This document shows positions 1 through 8,725 of a DNA stretch of 42,054 nt, one piece after another. The stretch's first letter is position 1. Every line of letters begins with the position of its first letter. The stretch is from NCBI GenBank assembly GCA_016215705.1, contig JACRIR010000256.1, forward strand, positions 1-42,054, given 5' to 3'. Source of the stretch: Candidatus Poribacteria bacterium. Lineage in GTDB: Bacteria > Abyssobacteria > SURF-5. A program made the position numbers and the translations under genes. Below the pieces are notes generated by a model, which worked only from the letters and a program-made list of their open reading frames with translations, ran no database searches and was not told the DNA's origin.

Positions 1-1962
1 GAGGAAGTCGTGATACGACGGACAAGGCCATTCATTCGGCAAGCATATCCTGAAGCCATCATTCGCAAACGCAATGCCGCCGGAGAAATCGAGGAACAGA
101 AGGTATGCTTTCCGGAGAGGCGGCTGAAGACAATCAGATACGACCTCGAGGCTACCTACGAAGGGATTTATAACGAAATCGTTTCGGCCATAGAAGACTT
201 GAAGCTTGCGCCTTATAATCTGGAATCGTACAAAAAAGAGGGCGTGAAGGTTGATGAATTCGAGCAAGGGCGCGAACAGGCATTGGTCGGCATTTTCAAG
301 AGCCGATACCTGAAGCGGTTAGAATCGAGCATCGAGGCTTTCAAAATAAGCGTCCACCGCGCATTGGAATTCCAGCAGACATTCGAGTCGTATATCCTTG
401 ACGGCAAGGTTCTGAGAAGCTCGGATTTTCATAGGGCGTTTCGCTTCATTTCGTGCGAAGACGAGGAAGATGACGCAACCCCCACTTCGAGGGCCGACGA
501 TCTCGACGCCTGCGAAGAGGCGCGCTCCGCGCTCGAATCTATGGAAGAGGTGCATCGCGAGGAGTACGACCTGAGAAAACTGCATGAAGCTCTTCAGCAC
601 GACATAAGAGTTCTCACGGGAATATGGGAACGCGTGAAAGGAATAGAGGCGGACGACGACGCGAAACTGCAGAGACTGAAAACCCTTTTGTGCGAAAACC
701 TGAAGGGAAAGAAAGTCCTCATATTCAGCTACTACAAGGACACCGCCCGATATCTGTATCGAGAGCTCGCGAGCGAGGGATCAAAACAGTTTCTGAAGAG
801 ATTGGGCAATCCTGCGATCAGGCGAATGGACAGCGGCGTGAAGCCGAAGGACAGGGAGGGAATCGTCGAAGGATTCGCTCCGAAGGCAAACGGCCGGCCC
901 GATCTGGAAGGCAGCGAGAAAGAAATCAATATATTGATTTCAACCGATGTGCTCTCAGAAGGACAGAACCTGCAGGACTGCGGATATCTCGTCAACTATG
1001 ACTTGCATTGGAATCCCACACGCATGGTGCAGAGGGCAGGCCGAATTGACCGCATAGGAACGACATTTAACACGCTCTGGATTCACAACATGTTTCCGGA
1101 AGAAGGTCTCGAAAGGTTGCTTGGACTCGTCGAGAGTCTTTCGCAGAAGATAGCGCAAATCGACAGCGCCGGATTCCTGGACGCGAGCGTCTTGGGTGAG
1201 ACTGTCCACCCGCGCAACTTCAATACGCTGCGGCGGATTCAAGATGAAGATGGAACGGTCATAGACGAACAGGAGCGATTCACTGAACTGGCCAGCAGCG
1301 AGTATATGCTCCAGCATCTGAGGTCAGCGCTCGATTCAGGAGGAAAAGAGGTTTTTGACACGCTTCCTGATGGGATACACTCAGGGCTTGCCAAGAGAAG
1401 CGAGAAAGGTCTGTTCTTTTATTTTCAAGGAATCCTGCCGGGAGAAAGAGGAAAGCTGCATTTCTGGAAGTATTACGACCTTGGACAAGGCCGCATAATT
1501 GATAACCGATACGTTGTCGCCAATCTTATCGCGTGCGAAAGAGATACTCCACGAGTCGTGTCGGATTGCGACGTGTTTTCTGTACAGGAGAGAGTTATAG
1601 AAGACATCCTCAAGACACATAGAGAGCAGCGCGGATTGCAGGCGGCGCCCAAGGTAGTGGACCCGCTTCAACAGGTAATCACTACCACCGTTCAGGGATA
1701 TCTGAATCATCCCGATATCGCGCGCCAAAAAGCGATGCAGGCCATTCGTTTTCTCAACAAACCTCTGGCTTCAGCCCTTGTCAAGGAACTGAAGAAACTC
1801 AACGCTGATTTCCAAAAAGGAGCCGCCGTAGCTTTGTTCATAGAAGGAATTTGCTCGATGGCGGATAAATACGGCGCAGCGAACGAAGGCGGCTCCGGAA
1901 CCATGCCTGAACTCCGCCGCGAAGACCTGCGACTCATTTGCTTCGACCACATTTGCAGCTAG
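1..1962 (+). CDS. SNF2/DEAD-like helicase, C-terminal part (5' cut by window edge)
   Basis: The frame is open to base 1, so the ATPase half (motifs I-III) lies outside the window and the GTG at 10 is probably not the start. The visible part begins with an RRTRPFIR segment, then a charged helical region, then a helicase C-terminal RecA fold: KVLIFSYYKDTARYL, motif V around base 919 (STDVLSEGQNLQ) and motif VI around base 1030 (QRAGRIDRIG). These show a superfamily 2 helicase or translocase of the RapA/SNF2-like group. Relatives with this linker and C-terminus often carry an N-terminal phospholipase-D-like nuclease domain and sit in defence loci, but that part is not visible. The stop codon TAG lies inside the left end of a MITE-like repeat, so the tail may have been altered by insertion. 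Confidence 0.8.
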   Translation, partial: EEVVIRRTRPFIRQAYPEAIIRKRNAAGEIEEQKVCFPERRLKTIRYDLEATYEGIYNEIVSAIEDLKLAPYNLESYKKEGVKVDEFEQGREQALVGIFKSRYLKRLESSIEAFKISVHRALEFQQTFESYILDGKVLRSSDFHRAFRFISCEDEEDDATPTSRADDLDACEEARSALESMEEVHREEYDLRKLHEALQHDIRVLTGIWERVKGIEADDDAKLQRLKTLLCENLKGKKVLIFSYYKDTARYLYRELASEGSKQFLKRLGNPAIRRMDSGVKPKDREGIVEGFAPKANGRPDLEGSEKEINILISTDVLSEGQNLQDCGYLVNYDLHWNPTRMVQRAGRIDRIGTTFNTLWIHNMFPEEGLERLLGLVESLSQKIAQIDSAGFLDASVLGETVHPRNFNTLRRIQDEDGTVIDEQERFTELASSEYMLQHLRSALDSGGKEVFDTLPDGIHSGLAKRSEKGLFFYFQGILPGERGKLHFWKYYDLGQGRIIDNRYVVANLIACERDTPRVVSDCDVFSVQERVIEDILKTHREQRGLQAAPKVVDPLQQVITTTVQGYLNHPDIARQKAMQAIRFLNKPLASALVKELKKLNADFQKGAAVALFIEGICSMADKYGAANEGGSGTMPELRREDLRLICFDHICS

Positions 1963-2090
1963 TGTAATGTCTCTAACGCTTCTTTACATTGATCTTCGGG
2001 GACAGTCCCGATTCTACGGCGCAAAGCGCCCGTAAATCCGGGACGGTCCCCTTCGCAGCGCTTCAAGTTATTTTTGAGACACTGCACTAG
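1959..2090. repeat. MITE-like composite inverted repeat
   Basis: The outer 15-nt ends (CTAGTGTAATGTCTC at 1959-1973, and on the other strand CTAGTGCAGTGTCTC at 2076-2090) match at 13 of 15 positions. Inside is a second inverted repeat (1998-2013 with 2035-2051, GGGGACaGTCCCG type) that can fold into a long hairpin with inner arms GGCGC/GCGCC. There is no ORF, so this is a non-autonomous element or a strong cruciform. It overlaps the helicase stop codon and could also end that transcript. Confidence 0.6.
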
Positions 2091-2267
2091 ATCAGAGAGG
2101 AACAAGCATCACGCCTTCCGAAATCGTGATTCGTAATTTTTCAGACGCTGTCTGAAGAATCTGCCTTGACGAACCCGCAAGAGCGATCACAGAAGTTTGG
2201 ATAAAAGCCTCCGCCAGGTGGTCTGTTTCACAAATCAATCACGTTTCTCACCAGAGCACGGATGCAA

Positions 2268-2293
2268 GGGCGACCCACCGGGTCGCCCCTACG
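2268..2293. repeat. Dispersed palindrome, GGGCGACCC type
   Basis: Arms GGGCGACCC (2268-2276) and GGGTCGCCC (2280-2288) with a 3-nt loop, followed by CTACG. The same unit recurs at 14331-14351 inside glcDE and at 17857-17881 before the ferredoxin gene. Confidence 0.8.
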
Positions 2294-2356
2294 AATTGCG
2301 CCCGGAAATTGAGAGCGGAGGGCCGCACCTCCGGAATTGGGCAAACGGCGCACAGC

Positions 2357-2380
2357 GGGCGCAATGAATTGCGCCCCTAC
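2357..2380. repeat. Dispersed palindrome, GGGCGCAAT type
   Basis: Arms GGGCGCAAT and ATTGCGCCC around GA, followed by CCTAC. Near-identical copies lie at 2428-2451 and 19223-19245, and a variant at 10888-10911. Confidence 0.8.
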
Positions 2381-2427
2381 GGAATTATTGGACGTGACGA
2401 TCGGAGTGCAGAGATGTGGGAAGCTGC

Positions 2428-2451
2428 GGGCGCAATGAATTGCGCCCCTAC
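2428..2451. repeat. Dispersed palindrome, GGGCGCAAT type
   Basis: Second copy of the GGGCGCAAT-GA-ATTGCGCCC palindrome, 71 nt after the first, again followed by CCTAC. Confidence 0.8.
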
Positions 2452-2558
2452 AGAATTATGGGACAGCATCGAGTAACCGTTTGAGATAATAATTCCGAAG
2501 AGCATGGAGTTGGGTTGTTCGCACAGAATTATGGGACAGCATTGAGTAATCGTTTGAG
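2451..2558. repeat. 35-nt direct repeat pair
   Basis: A unit starting CAGAATTATGGGACAGCAT occurs at 2451-2485 and 2524-2558, with two C/T differences in 35 nt. The copies are 73 nt apart. They lie just left of the CRISPR-like repeats but are unrelated to them in sequence. Confidence 0.75.
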
Positions 2559-2578
2559 CGCCTCCGCCGCCGTGGCGA

Positions 2579-2843
2579 GTATAGCCTACACGGCCGGAGA
2601 AGGTGACGAACATAGTGTGAACCGCCATGAAGCCCGCCCGTATAGCCTACACGCCCGGGGAAGGTGAGCGAGGCTATGTGAGCCCCTCCGATGGAATAAT
2701 GTATAGCCTACACGCCCGGGGAAGCTGAACCACAGCGTCGACCCATCCGACGCCACCTCATGTGTTGTCTACACGGCCGGTGAAGGCGATTACGGACGCA
2801 CCCCAGATAGCCATCGTATAGCCTACACGGCGGGGGAAGGTGA
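2579..2843 (-). CRISPR. Degenerate orphan CRISPR-like array, type I-F-like repeat
   Basis: Five related 28-nt units lie at 2579-2606, 2640-2667, 2701-2728, 2762-2789 and 2816-2843, separated by unrelated segments of 33, 33, 33 and 26 nt. The period is 61, 61, 61 and 54. The conserved core on the plus strand is AGCCTACACGGCCGGGGAAG with substitutions between copies; the fourth unit is the most divergent. The core GCCTACACGGC followed by a GTGAA-like stretch matches the central hairpin and end of typical type I-F repeats read on the opposite strand, so transcription would run leftward. No cas gene is in the window. The repeats are more degenerate than in an active array, so this may be a relic or another kind of regularly spaced repeat. 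Confidence 0.5.
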
Positions 2844-3250
2844 AGGGTGTCAGCGGGGTGACGGGTGAATGACAAAATTTGTACATGGTTGTTGTTTTCG
2901 TCGGATGACGGACAAAAACCGTTCGGAGGGAGGGTGGTGGGGATAAGCGCAGGCGTATCCATGTCGGGCATGCAAGGGCATGGGGAGCATGTTGTGGGCA
3001 GGAGGCATAACACATTAGTTTGCAACAGGTTATGACTTTCAAGACGGTTTGAGTGAGTGTTGTCAGCGCTTTTCCGGGGGGACGACATTTTAGGGATGTG
3101 GTTAGCGACAATTTGCGGTCATTTGGTGGAAGTAATTTCCCAATTTGGCGGGTGCTGTTTGTACAAGTTTGTAATTCGGTTTGGCGGCACGGTGTCGGAT
3201 GGAATAGTGTAAGACATTCATTTTAAAGGAGTTAGCATGTAGTGGGGAGC

Positions 3251-3267
3251 TTGGCACTGTTCTTGCT
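3251..3267 (+). promoter_or_regulatory. Sigma54-type promoter of pilMNOPQ
   Basis: TTGGCACTGTTCTTGCT has the -24 GG and -12 GC elements exactly 10 nt apart, close to the consensus TGGCACG-N4-TTGC. It ends 68 nt before the pilM start codon, with no gene between. An enhancer-binding activator would be required; none is encoded nearby. Confidence 0.55.
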
Positions 3268-3335
3268 CGGTTGAGGCTGTCACTGGCGAAGGTCATTCGC
3301 CGGAAATCACCAAGCCTTTATAAGGGAGACGACCG

Positions 3336-4529
3336 ATGTTTGCCAAACCGAAAACAGTGATAGGCATTGACCTGGGTACACACTCCGTCAAGGCTGTTCA
3401 GTTGTCGAAGTTCGGGGGTAGTGCGAAAGTTGAGAAAGCCGCCCTTGTGAGCATTGGCGCTGACATTCCGGAGGAGAAGCGGACGGAGGCGACCATTCGC
3501 GCTCTGAGGACGATCGTCACAGAGTTTCCGGCGAAGAAGGCGGTGACAGTTGCTGCGCTGGCAGGCCAGGACACATTCATAAGGTATCTTCGTTTTCCAA
3601 AGATGCCGCCGGATGAGTTAAGGAGCTCGATAGAGCTTGAGGCCGACCAGAATCTGCCGTACGACCTGAATGAGGTATCGATGGACTCGATCGTGCTGGA
3701 GGAGATTTCCGAGCGCAACGAGACGATAATGAAGGTGCTGCTGGTGGCTGCGAAGAACGAGTTGATCAATCAGACTTTGGATGTTTTTCGGAGCGTAGGA
3801 ATTGCGCCGAGCGTGCTGGGGGTGACTACGCTTGCCATTGCCGACGCTTTCGAGTTGAACGGGGGTTTCAAGCAAGATGAGACGGTTGCGCTCATCAATA
3901 TAGGAGCTTCCTCGACGAACATCCATTTCTGCCGCGGCGGGGTATCCAACTTTACCCGTGACATTGCGCGTGGCGGAAGGGACTTGACTTCGACAATCCA
4001 AAAGTTGTTGAAGGTCGACCCGGCGGAGGCGGAGCGGTTGAAGGTGAGTTACGCCCACGCCGAGTTCGGGAAGACCGCCGAGAACGCGCTGGAGGATCTC
4101 GAGATAGGCCCGATCGGCGATGAGGCGGAGGACATCGCTTTGCAAGGCAAGGGGGCGGCGGCACAGGACGTGGATGACACGACGGAGCCGATGGCTGAAA
4201 TGAAGGCCGACAGCAACAGTCGCATTGTGAACGCGACGCGGCCGGCGCTCAGCCGATTGATAGGAGAGATCAGGCGTTCTATCGACTACTACGAGAAGCA
4301 GCTTTATGAGAAGAATGTGAACCGTCTCGTTCTCAGCGGCGGGACGGCAATGTTTCCGGGCCTCGATCAGTCATTGGCCGACGCGGCCGGGGTGCCGGTA
4401 GAGATTGTGAATCCCGTACAGGCGCTTATTGTTGAGGAGGGCTCGCCGGAGCTGAAGGATTTGATGGAGAACCGGGCCCAATTCAATGTAGCAGTCGGCC
4501 TGGCGGCCAGGGGGATGGAAGAGTTATGA
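3336..4529 (+). CDS. pilM: Type IV pilus assembly protein PilM
   Basis: The 397-residue protein is an actin-like ATPase fold of the PilM/FtsA group. It starts with the phosphate-1 motif VIGIDLGTHSVKAVQL (about residues 8-23) and has the family signature SSIELEADQNLPYDL (about 100) and a C-terminal LSGGTAMFPGL adenosine motif. In known systems PilM is cytoplasmic, binds the N-terminus of PilN and links the inner-membrane PilNO complex to the pilus motors. A GGGAG ribosome site precedes the ATG at good spacing. It is the first gene of pilMNOPQ and overlaps pilN by 4 nt (ATGA), so the two are translationally coupled. Confidence 0.95.
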   Translation: MFAKPKTVIGIDLGTHSVKAVQLSKFGGSAKVEKAALVSIGADIPEEKRTEATIRALRTIVTEFPAKKAVTVAALAGQDTFIRYLRFPKMPPDELRSSIELEADQNLPYDLNEVSMDSIVLEEISERNETIMKVLLVAAKNELINQTLDVFRSVGIAPSVLGVTTLAIADAFELNGGFKQDETVALINIGASSTNIHFCRGGVSNFTRDIARGGRDLTSTIQKLLKVDPAEAERLKVSYAHAEFGKTAENALEDLEIGPIGDEAEDIALQGKGAAAQDVDDTTEPMAEMKADSNSRIVNATRPALSRLIGEIRRSIDYYEKQLYEKNVNRLVLSGGTAMFPGLDQSLADAAGVPVEIVNPVQALIVEEGSPELKDLMENRAQFNVAVGLAARGMEEL

Positions 4530-5182
4530 TAAAAGTAAACCTGCTGCCCAAAGAGTTTGTTCCGAAGAAGAGGAATTTTGCGCCGCACGTGGGCGTGGCT
4601 GCGCTCGCCGTTGTGCTATTTCTGTGGTTCGGGAGCAGCCTTGCAGCCACGTATTCGCATCTTGGCGAAAAGCAGAAAGAGTTGATCGGAATCCAGGGTG
4701 AGCTTACGAAGCTCGAGGACATAGTGAAGCAGGTGAAGCAACTCGAGCAAGACCAGCTTTTGGCGTCGGACAAAGAGAAGGCGGTCGCGCAGATTACGGC
4801 AGGCCGGACGGTGTGGTCACACGAGCTTTACGTGCTTGCCGGTCTTGTTCCGGACGAAATCTGGCTCGAGCATCTGAGTTTGAGCACGCGCAAGAGACCG
4901 GTGACGGTCGAGGTTCCGAACCCCGCCCGCGCTGCGAACCAGCCGAAGACGGTAAAGAAGACAGTCATAGAATCGTTTCCCGCCCTTCGCATCAATGGAT
5001 TTGCTCTTTCGCCGCAGAGAGAGAAGGGCGTGGAACTGGTGGGCCAATTCATACGGCGGATGAAGCAGGACGACGCTTTTTCCAAGCGTTTCATTTCTCC
5101 GGAGATGATTTCGATCGAGAGGCAGAACTATAGAGACCAAACCGTCATGAAATTCACGGTTGATTGCGAAATAGCGCAGTGA
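4526..5182 (+). CDS. pilN: Type IV pilus inner-membrane protein PilN
   Basis: The protein begins MIKVNLLPKE, the conserved cytoplasmic motif that docks into PilM, followed by one transmembrane helix (about residues 25-43) and a coiled-coil stretch (about 48-80). A periplasmic ferredoxin-like domain follows. The 218-residue length is slightly over the family's usual 180-200 because of an insert around residues 128-145 rich in Pro, Ala and Lys. It lies between pilM (4-nt overlap) and pilO. Confidence 0.93.
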   Translation: MIKVNLLPKEFVPKKRNFAPHVGVAALAVVLFLWFGSSLAATYSHLGEKQKELIGIQGELTKLEDIVKQVKQLEQDQLLASDKEKAVAQITAGRTVWSHELYVLAGLVPDEIWLEHLSLSTRKRPVTVEVPNPARAANQPKTVKKTVIESFPALRINGFALSPQREKGVELVGQFIRRMKQDDAFSKRFISPEMISIERQNYRDQTVMKFTVDCEIAQ

Positions 5183-5196
5183 AAGGCAGGCAAGCA

Positions 5197-5787
5197 ATGG
5201 AATTGTTCAAAGACAGGGTAATCACGAAGATCGATTGGATCATCATCGGGGCGTCACTGTTCTTCCTGCTGATCGTGACTCTGGTCTATTTCCTGGCGTT
5301 GAGCTATGGCAAGGGTCAGACGACCCAGGCGGAAGCACAGATTGTAGCGGCGCAGGCGCGCGTGACCGAGGCGCGGGCGATTGCGGCGAAGCGGGACATT
5401 TTGCTGAAGCAGCTTACGCAGGTGAAGGAACGGATAACTGCCTTCGAGACGAGGCTGCCCACGGAGAAAGAGATTCCTAAGTTGTTGGATCAGTTTCAGC
5501 AGATAGCGGAACTCAGCGGAGTGAAGTATCGGCTGATTACGGCGGAGCCGATGGATGAAAAGGAACTATTTGTGCGCATCCCGTTCAAGGTGAAGGTAGA
5601 CGGCGCGTACCCGGAGATCGGGGTGTTCCTGCGAAGCCTTGAGTACAGCAACCGGTTTATCAAGGTGGAGGACATGGATATCGGACCGCAGGAAAAGGAC
5701 GGCAGGAGTGAGGCGAACTTTGTTGTAAGCACGTTCATGTTCATGACTAAAGAGAAGCAGGGTGAAAGCGGGGTGACTGAATCATGA
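5197..5787 (+). CDS. pilO: Type IV pilus inner-membrane protein PilO
   Basis: The ORF can be read from TTG at 5164, but the ATG at 5197 (MELFKDRVITK) has an AGGCAG ribosome site 6 nt upstream and starts the family-like sequence, giving 196 residues. There is one transmembrane helix (about residues 14-36), a coiled coil (about 45-90) and a periplasmic domain with VPFKVKVDGAYPEIGVFL-like PilO sequence (IPFKVKVDGAYPEIGVFL). PilO pairs with PilN in the alignment complex spanning the periplasm. It overlaps pilP by 4 nt. Confidence 0.92.
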   Translation: MELFKDRVITKIDWIIIGASLFFLLIVTLVYFLALSYGKGQTTQAEAQIVAAQARVTEARAIAAKRDILLKQLTQVKERITAFETRLPTEKEIPKLLDQFQQIAELSGVKYRLITAEPMDEKELFVRIPFKVKVDGAYPEIGVFLRSLEYSNRFIKVEDMDIGPQEKDGRSEANFVVSTFMFMTKEKQGESGVTES

Positions 5788-6335
5788 AGACGGACCGGAA
5801 GACCATAATCGCCATTGTGCTGGCAGTTCTGGCGATGGGAGTGGTCGTGTATCAGTTCTTACCGAGGACCTCGGTCCCGAAGTCGGCGGCGGCAGTGACC
5901 GAACCCGCGGCGTCGTTTTCTCAGGTTGCGGCGAATGCGTTGGCGCAGAAGGCCGGCGGCCAGGTTGCGGAAGCAGCCGAGGAGGTTTCTCCGTATGAGA
6001 GCTTTCTTTCGGGAATCAAAGAGATGGACCTCGCTTTCGTGGAAGAGACCTTAAGGAACCCGATGACGCCGCTGATTGCGGATCCCAAGGATACGGTTGT
6101 ACCGACAGGCGGTGAGGAAGTAGTCGGGGGGGAGATCAACGGTTTGTCGGTAGGCTATACCATAGAGGGGATTGTGTGGAATTCGGCGACGCCGCTTGCG
6201 CTTGTGAACAATCAGACGGTGACGGTCGGAGAGAGTCTGGACGACGGGTCGCTCATAACGGAGATAGCAGCCGATACGGTAAGGTTTGTAAAAGACGGCA
6301 AGAAATACTTCTTGGTCTTCAGAGAGGACAGGTGA
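5784..6335 (+). CDS. pilP: Type IV pilus assembly protein PilP
   Basis: The 183-residue protein has an N-terminal membrane anchor (about residues 8-26), an Ala-rich flexible linker, and a C-terminal beta domain with YTIEGIVWNSATPLALVNN, typical of PilP/GspC homology regions. PilP connects the PilNO complex to the secretin PilQ. The family is usually a lipoprotein; I see no clear lipobox cysteine, so here the anchor is probably a plain transmembrane helix. It overlaps pilO by 4 nt and lies 3 nt before pilQ. Confidence 0.87.
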   Translation: MKTDRKTIIAIVLAVLAMGVVVYQFLPRTSVPKSAAAVTEPAASFSQVAANALAQKAGGQVAEAAEEVSPYESFLSGIKEMDLAFVEETLRNPMTPLIADPKDTVVPTGGEEVVGGEINGLSVGYTIEGIVWNSATPLALVNNQTVTVGESLDDGSLITEIAADTVRFVKDGKKYFLVFREDR

Positions 6336-6338
6336 AAA

Positions 6339-8705
6339 ATGGGCAGCCTCGTGAGAATAGGGAGAAGCGGATTTCTTTTGACAGCGGCAGCGATCTTGGC
6401 ACTGGCCGGCCTGCTTTTGCCTCCGCAGTCGGCGACGGCAAACAGCAGCGAACAGAAATTACGACTGCTGGAGGGTCTCGGGCTCGACGGATCGGATCCG
6501 ACGGTGGCAAAGGCCGCGCGTGACGCGCAAACGCTTTACGGCGCGGAGGTATTGCCGAACGCTTCGGGCGCGCGGGTTGTGATTCGACTGAGCGGCTTGC
6601 CTTCGTACAAATCGTATTTCTTTGATGAAAACCGAAAGCTCGTCATCGACTTGCAGGACACCGTGGACCTTTCGAGCCAGATACGCTGTGAGGGGGGAGC
6701 GAGCGGCCCGGTGCACGCGCTGCGGGCGAGCCAATTCAAGCTAAGTCCGACGCTCGTGTCGAGGGTGGTTGTGGAATTGGATGAGGGCGCCACTTCCCGG
6801 ATTTTGAGGGAGGGAAACAATCTCGTGGTTGTGGCGACTGCGCGCGAATCGGCGGTCGCGGTGAAACCGGTTGAAACCCCTGTTCGGGCCGATGAGGTGA
6901 TAGCGGTTCCGCCCGTTCAGGTGAATACGGCGGTTCCTGAGAGCGGCTGTATGTTCGCGAATGCGGAAGGATATCGCTCAGCGGCCGAATACGCTTTTGC
7001 GGTTGATGAGAAGTACACGCATGCTGCGGTTGAACCTGAAACCGCAACGACGCCGGTTCCGACAGCCGAGACCAACGCAGCGGCGGTCGTAGTGGCCGAA
7101 GCCGCGCATCAGACTCCGGGACAACCGGCGGCTGAAACAAAAGAGGATGTAAGCGAGGCGAAATCTAAAGGCGAAACGGCGCCCGCCGTTTGCGTGAGGC
7201 AGGCGGACAGCGGATCGCAGCCGGTGGCGGCTGCGGAGGCCGTGAGACCGGCGAGTTCTGCGCCGCGCGCACTGGTTGCCATGGCGACACAGGCGGCAGT
7301 TCAGCCGATGGTCGCCCAGGCAAACGTGGCAGGGACGAACGGATATTCGGAAAAAAGCGCTCAGCTTGCACAGGCGCCCGCTGAAGAAGCCGAACAGGAG
7401 ACCGACGTTCCGGCTGAATCGGCTGCTTTGGAGTCTGAAGGCCTAGTTGAGGAAGAGACTCCTCAGGGAGTCGTGTCCAGTGACAAGCACGTGACGCTCG
7501 TTTTCCGCGACGCCGACCTCAGCGCCGTGCTTGATATTCTGGCGCGGCAGGGGAACCTGAACATTCTGGCGGGCAATGACGTGAAGGGAACCGTGACGGT
7601 GCGTCTAGTAGATGTTCCTCTCGAGACCGCGCTTAACGCGATTCTGAATGTAAATGGCTACGGATTCGTGAAGACGAACAATATAGTCCGGATTCTTCCG
7701 TTGTCAAAGCTGGGCGGCGAGGTTCAGACGATCACGCAGACTTATGTGCTGAGCTATGCAGAAGCCACCAAGGCGAAGACAACCTTGCAGAAGTTCCTCA
7801 CGCCGAATGGGAACATCGAGGTGGATGAGCGGACCAACATGCTTATTGTGACGGATATACCGGGCAACATGGAACGGATAAACGAGTTGATTCCACAGAT
7901 GGACAAGCGTGTGCGGCAGGTGCTCATCGAGGTATTGATTCTGGACTCGGTGCTTGGCGACTCTTCTGACCTCGGCATTCAGTGGTCGCTCTTCAATAGC
8001 GACGACAACAGCCCCCACACGACTAATGGCGACGATTCGATCGACGTTACTCTGCCCATCGCAAACCAAGCGATCGAGGTGAGCTTCGGCACGTTGATGG
8101 GCGACATAAAGCTTGACGCGGTTGTCCAGGCCCTGGTTGAAAACAGAGATTCCAAGGTGCTTGCGAATCCGAAGGTGCTCACGCTCAACAACGAGACTGC
8201 GAGCATAGAGATCATTCGGGAAATCCCGTATGACGACGTTACGCAGACGAGCCAGGGAGGACAGCTCTCGAATATCACCTTCAAGGAGGTCGGCACAAAG
8301 CTTGAGGTGAAGCCTCAGATAACGCATGATGACCACGTCATCCTTCACATAAAGCCCGAGCAGAATTTCGACACGGGCGAAACGCTGGCGGGCGTGCCTA
8401 TCATCGATACGAGGCGCGCCGAGACGACCCTGATAGTGAGGAATAATCAGACCATAGTTCTCGGCGGACTAAGACGGACGGATAACGCCAGAACGGTGAC
8501 GAAGGTTCCGTTCTTTGGCGATCTGCCGGTAGCGAAATATGCTTTCCGCAACGTCGACAGCACCAAGAATGACACGGAACTGCTGGTGTTCATCACGGTC
8601 CATATCGTCGAGTCGCCGCCCCTGTTGGCGGGTGAGAAGATCAAGTTCGACGAAATGGCGAATATGCCGCGCAAGCCGAGCGCGTCGATAGAACTCATTC
8701 GGTAA
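6339..8705 (+). CDS. pilQ: Type IV pilus secretin PilQ
   Basis: The 788-residue protein has a signal peptide (residues 1-35, cleavage near ATA-NS) and an AMIN domain (about 65-165) that binds peptidoglycan. A long Ala/Glu/Val-rich low-complexity linker follows (about 165-380). Next come an STN domain (about 385-450, VTLVFRDADLSAVLDILARQ), a secretin N1 domain and the secretin channel domain (about 555-765) with VPFFGDLPVAKYAF near the end. PilQ forms the outer-membrane pore for the pilus. There is one AMIN domain, where many PilQ proteins have two, and the linker may replace the second. A strong terminator follows. Confidence 0.95.
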   Translation: MGSLVRIGRSGFLLTAAAILALAGLLLPPQSATANSSEQKLRLLEGLGLDGSDPTVAKAARDAQTLYGAEVLPNASGARVVIRLSGLPSYKSYFFDENRKLVIDLQDTVDLSSQIRCEGGASGPVHALRASQFKLSPTLVSRVVVELDEGATSRILREGNNLVVVATARESAVAVKPVETPVRADEVIAVPPVQVNTAVPESGCMFANAEGYRSAAEYAFAVDEKYTHAAVEPETATTPVPTAETNAAAVVVAEAAHQTPGQPAAETKEDVSEAKSKGETAPAVCVRQADSGSQPVAAAEAVRPASSAPRALVAMATQAAVQPMVAQANVAGTNGYSEKSAQLAQAPAEEAEQETDVPAESAALESEGLVEEETPQGVVSSDKHVTLVFRDADLSAVLDILARQGNLNILAGNDVKGTVTVRLVDVPLETALNAILNVNGYGFVKTNNIVRILPLSKLGGEVQTITQTYVLSYAEATKAKTTLQKFLTPNGNIEVDERTNMLIVTDIPGNMERINELIPQMDKRVRQVLIEVLILDSVLGDSSDLGIQWSLFNSDDNSPHTTNGDDSIDVTLPIANQAIEVSFGTLMGDIKLDAVVQALVENRDSKVLANPKVLTLNNETASIEIIREIPYDDVTQTSQGGQLSNITFKEVGTKLEVKPQITHDDHVILHIKPEQNFDTGETLAGVPIIDTRRAETTLIVRNNQTIVLGGLRRTDNARTVTKVPFFGDLPVAKYAFRNVDSTKNDTELLVFITVHIVESPPLLAGEKIKFDEMANMPRKPSASIELIR

Positions 8706-8725
8706 CACATATGGCGAGTTGAGGG

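Larger units (their letters stand above)
1963..3335. other. Gene-free interval with repeats
   Basis: No ORF here has a ribosome binding site and a convincing protein. The interval holds the MITE-like element, three palindromes of the dispersed family (2268-2293, 2357-2380, 2428-2451), a 35-nt direct repeat pair, the CRISPR-like repeats at 2579-2843, and the sigma54-type promoter of the pil operon near its right end. The minus-strand ORFs between 2377 and 3111 run through repeats and look spurious. Confidence 0.7.

Noticed and set aside
2377-3111. Minus-strand ORFs in the gene-free interval
   Set aside because: They run through palindromes and the CRISPR-like repeats, lack ribosome sites and have Pro/Cys/His-rich random composition.
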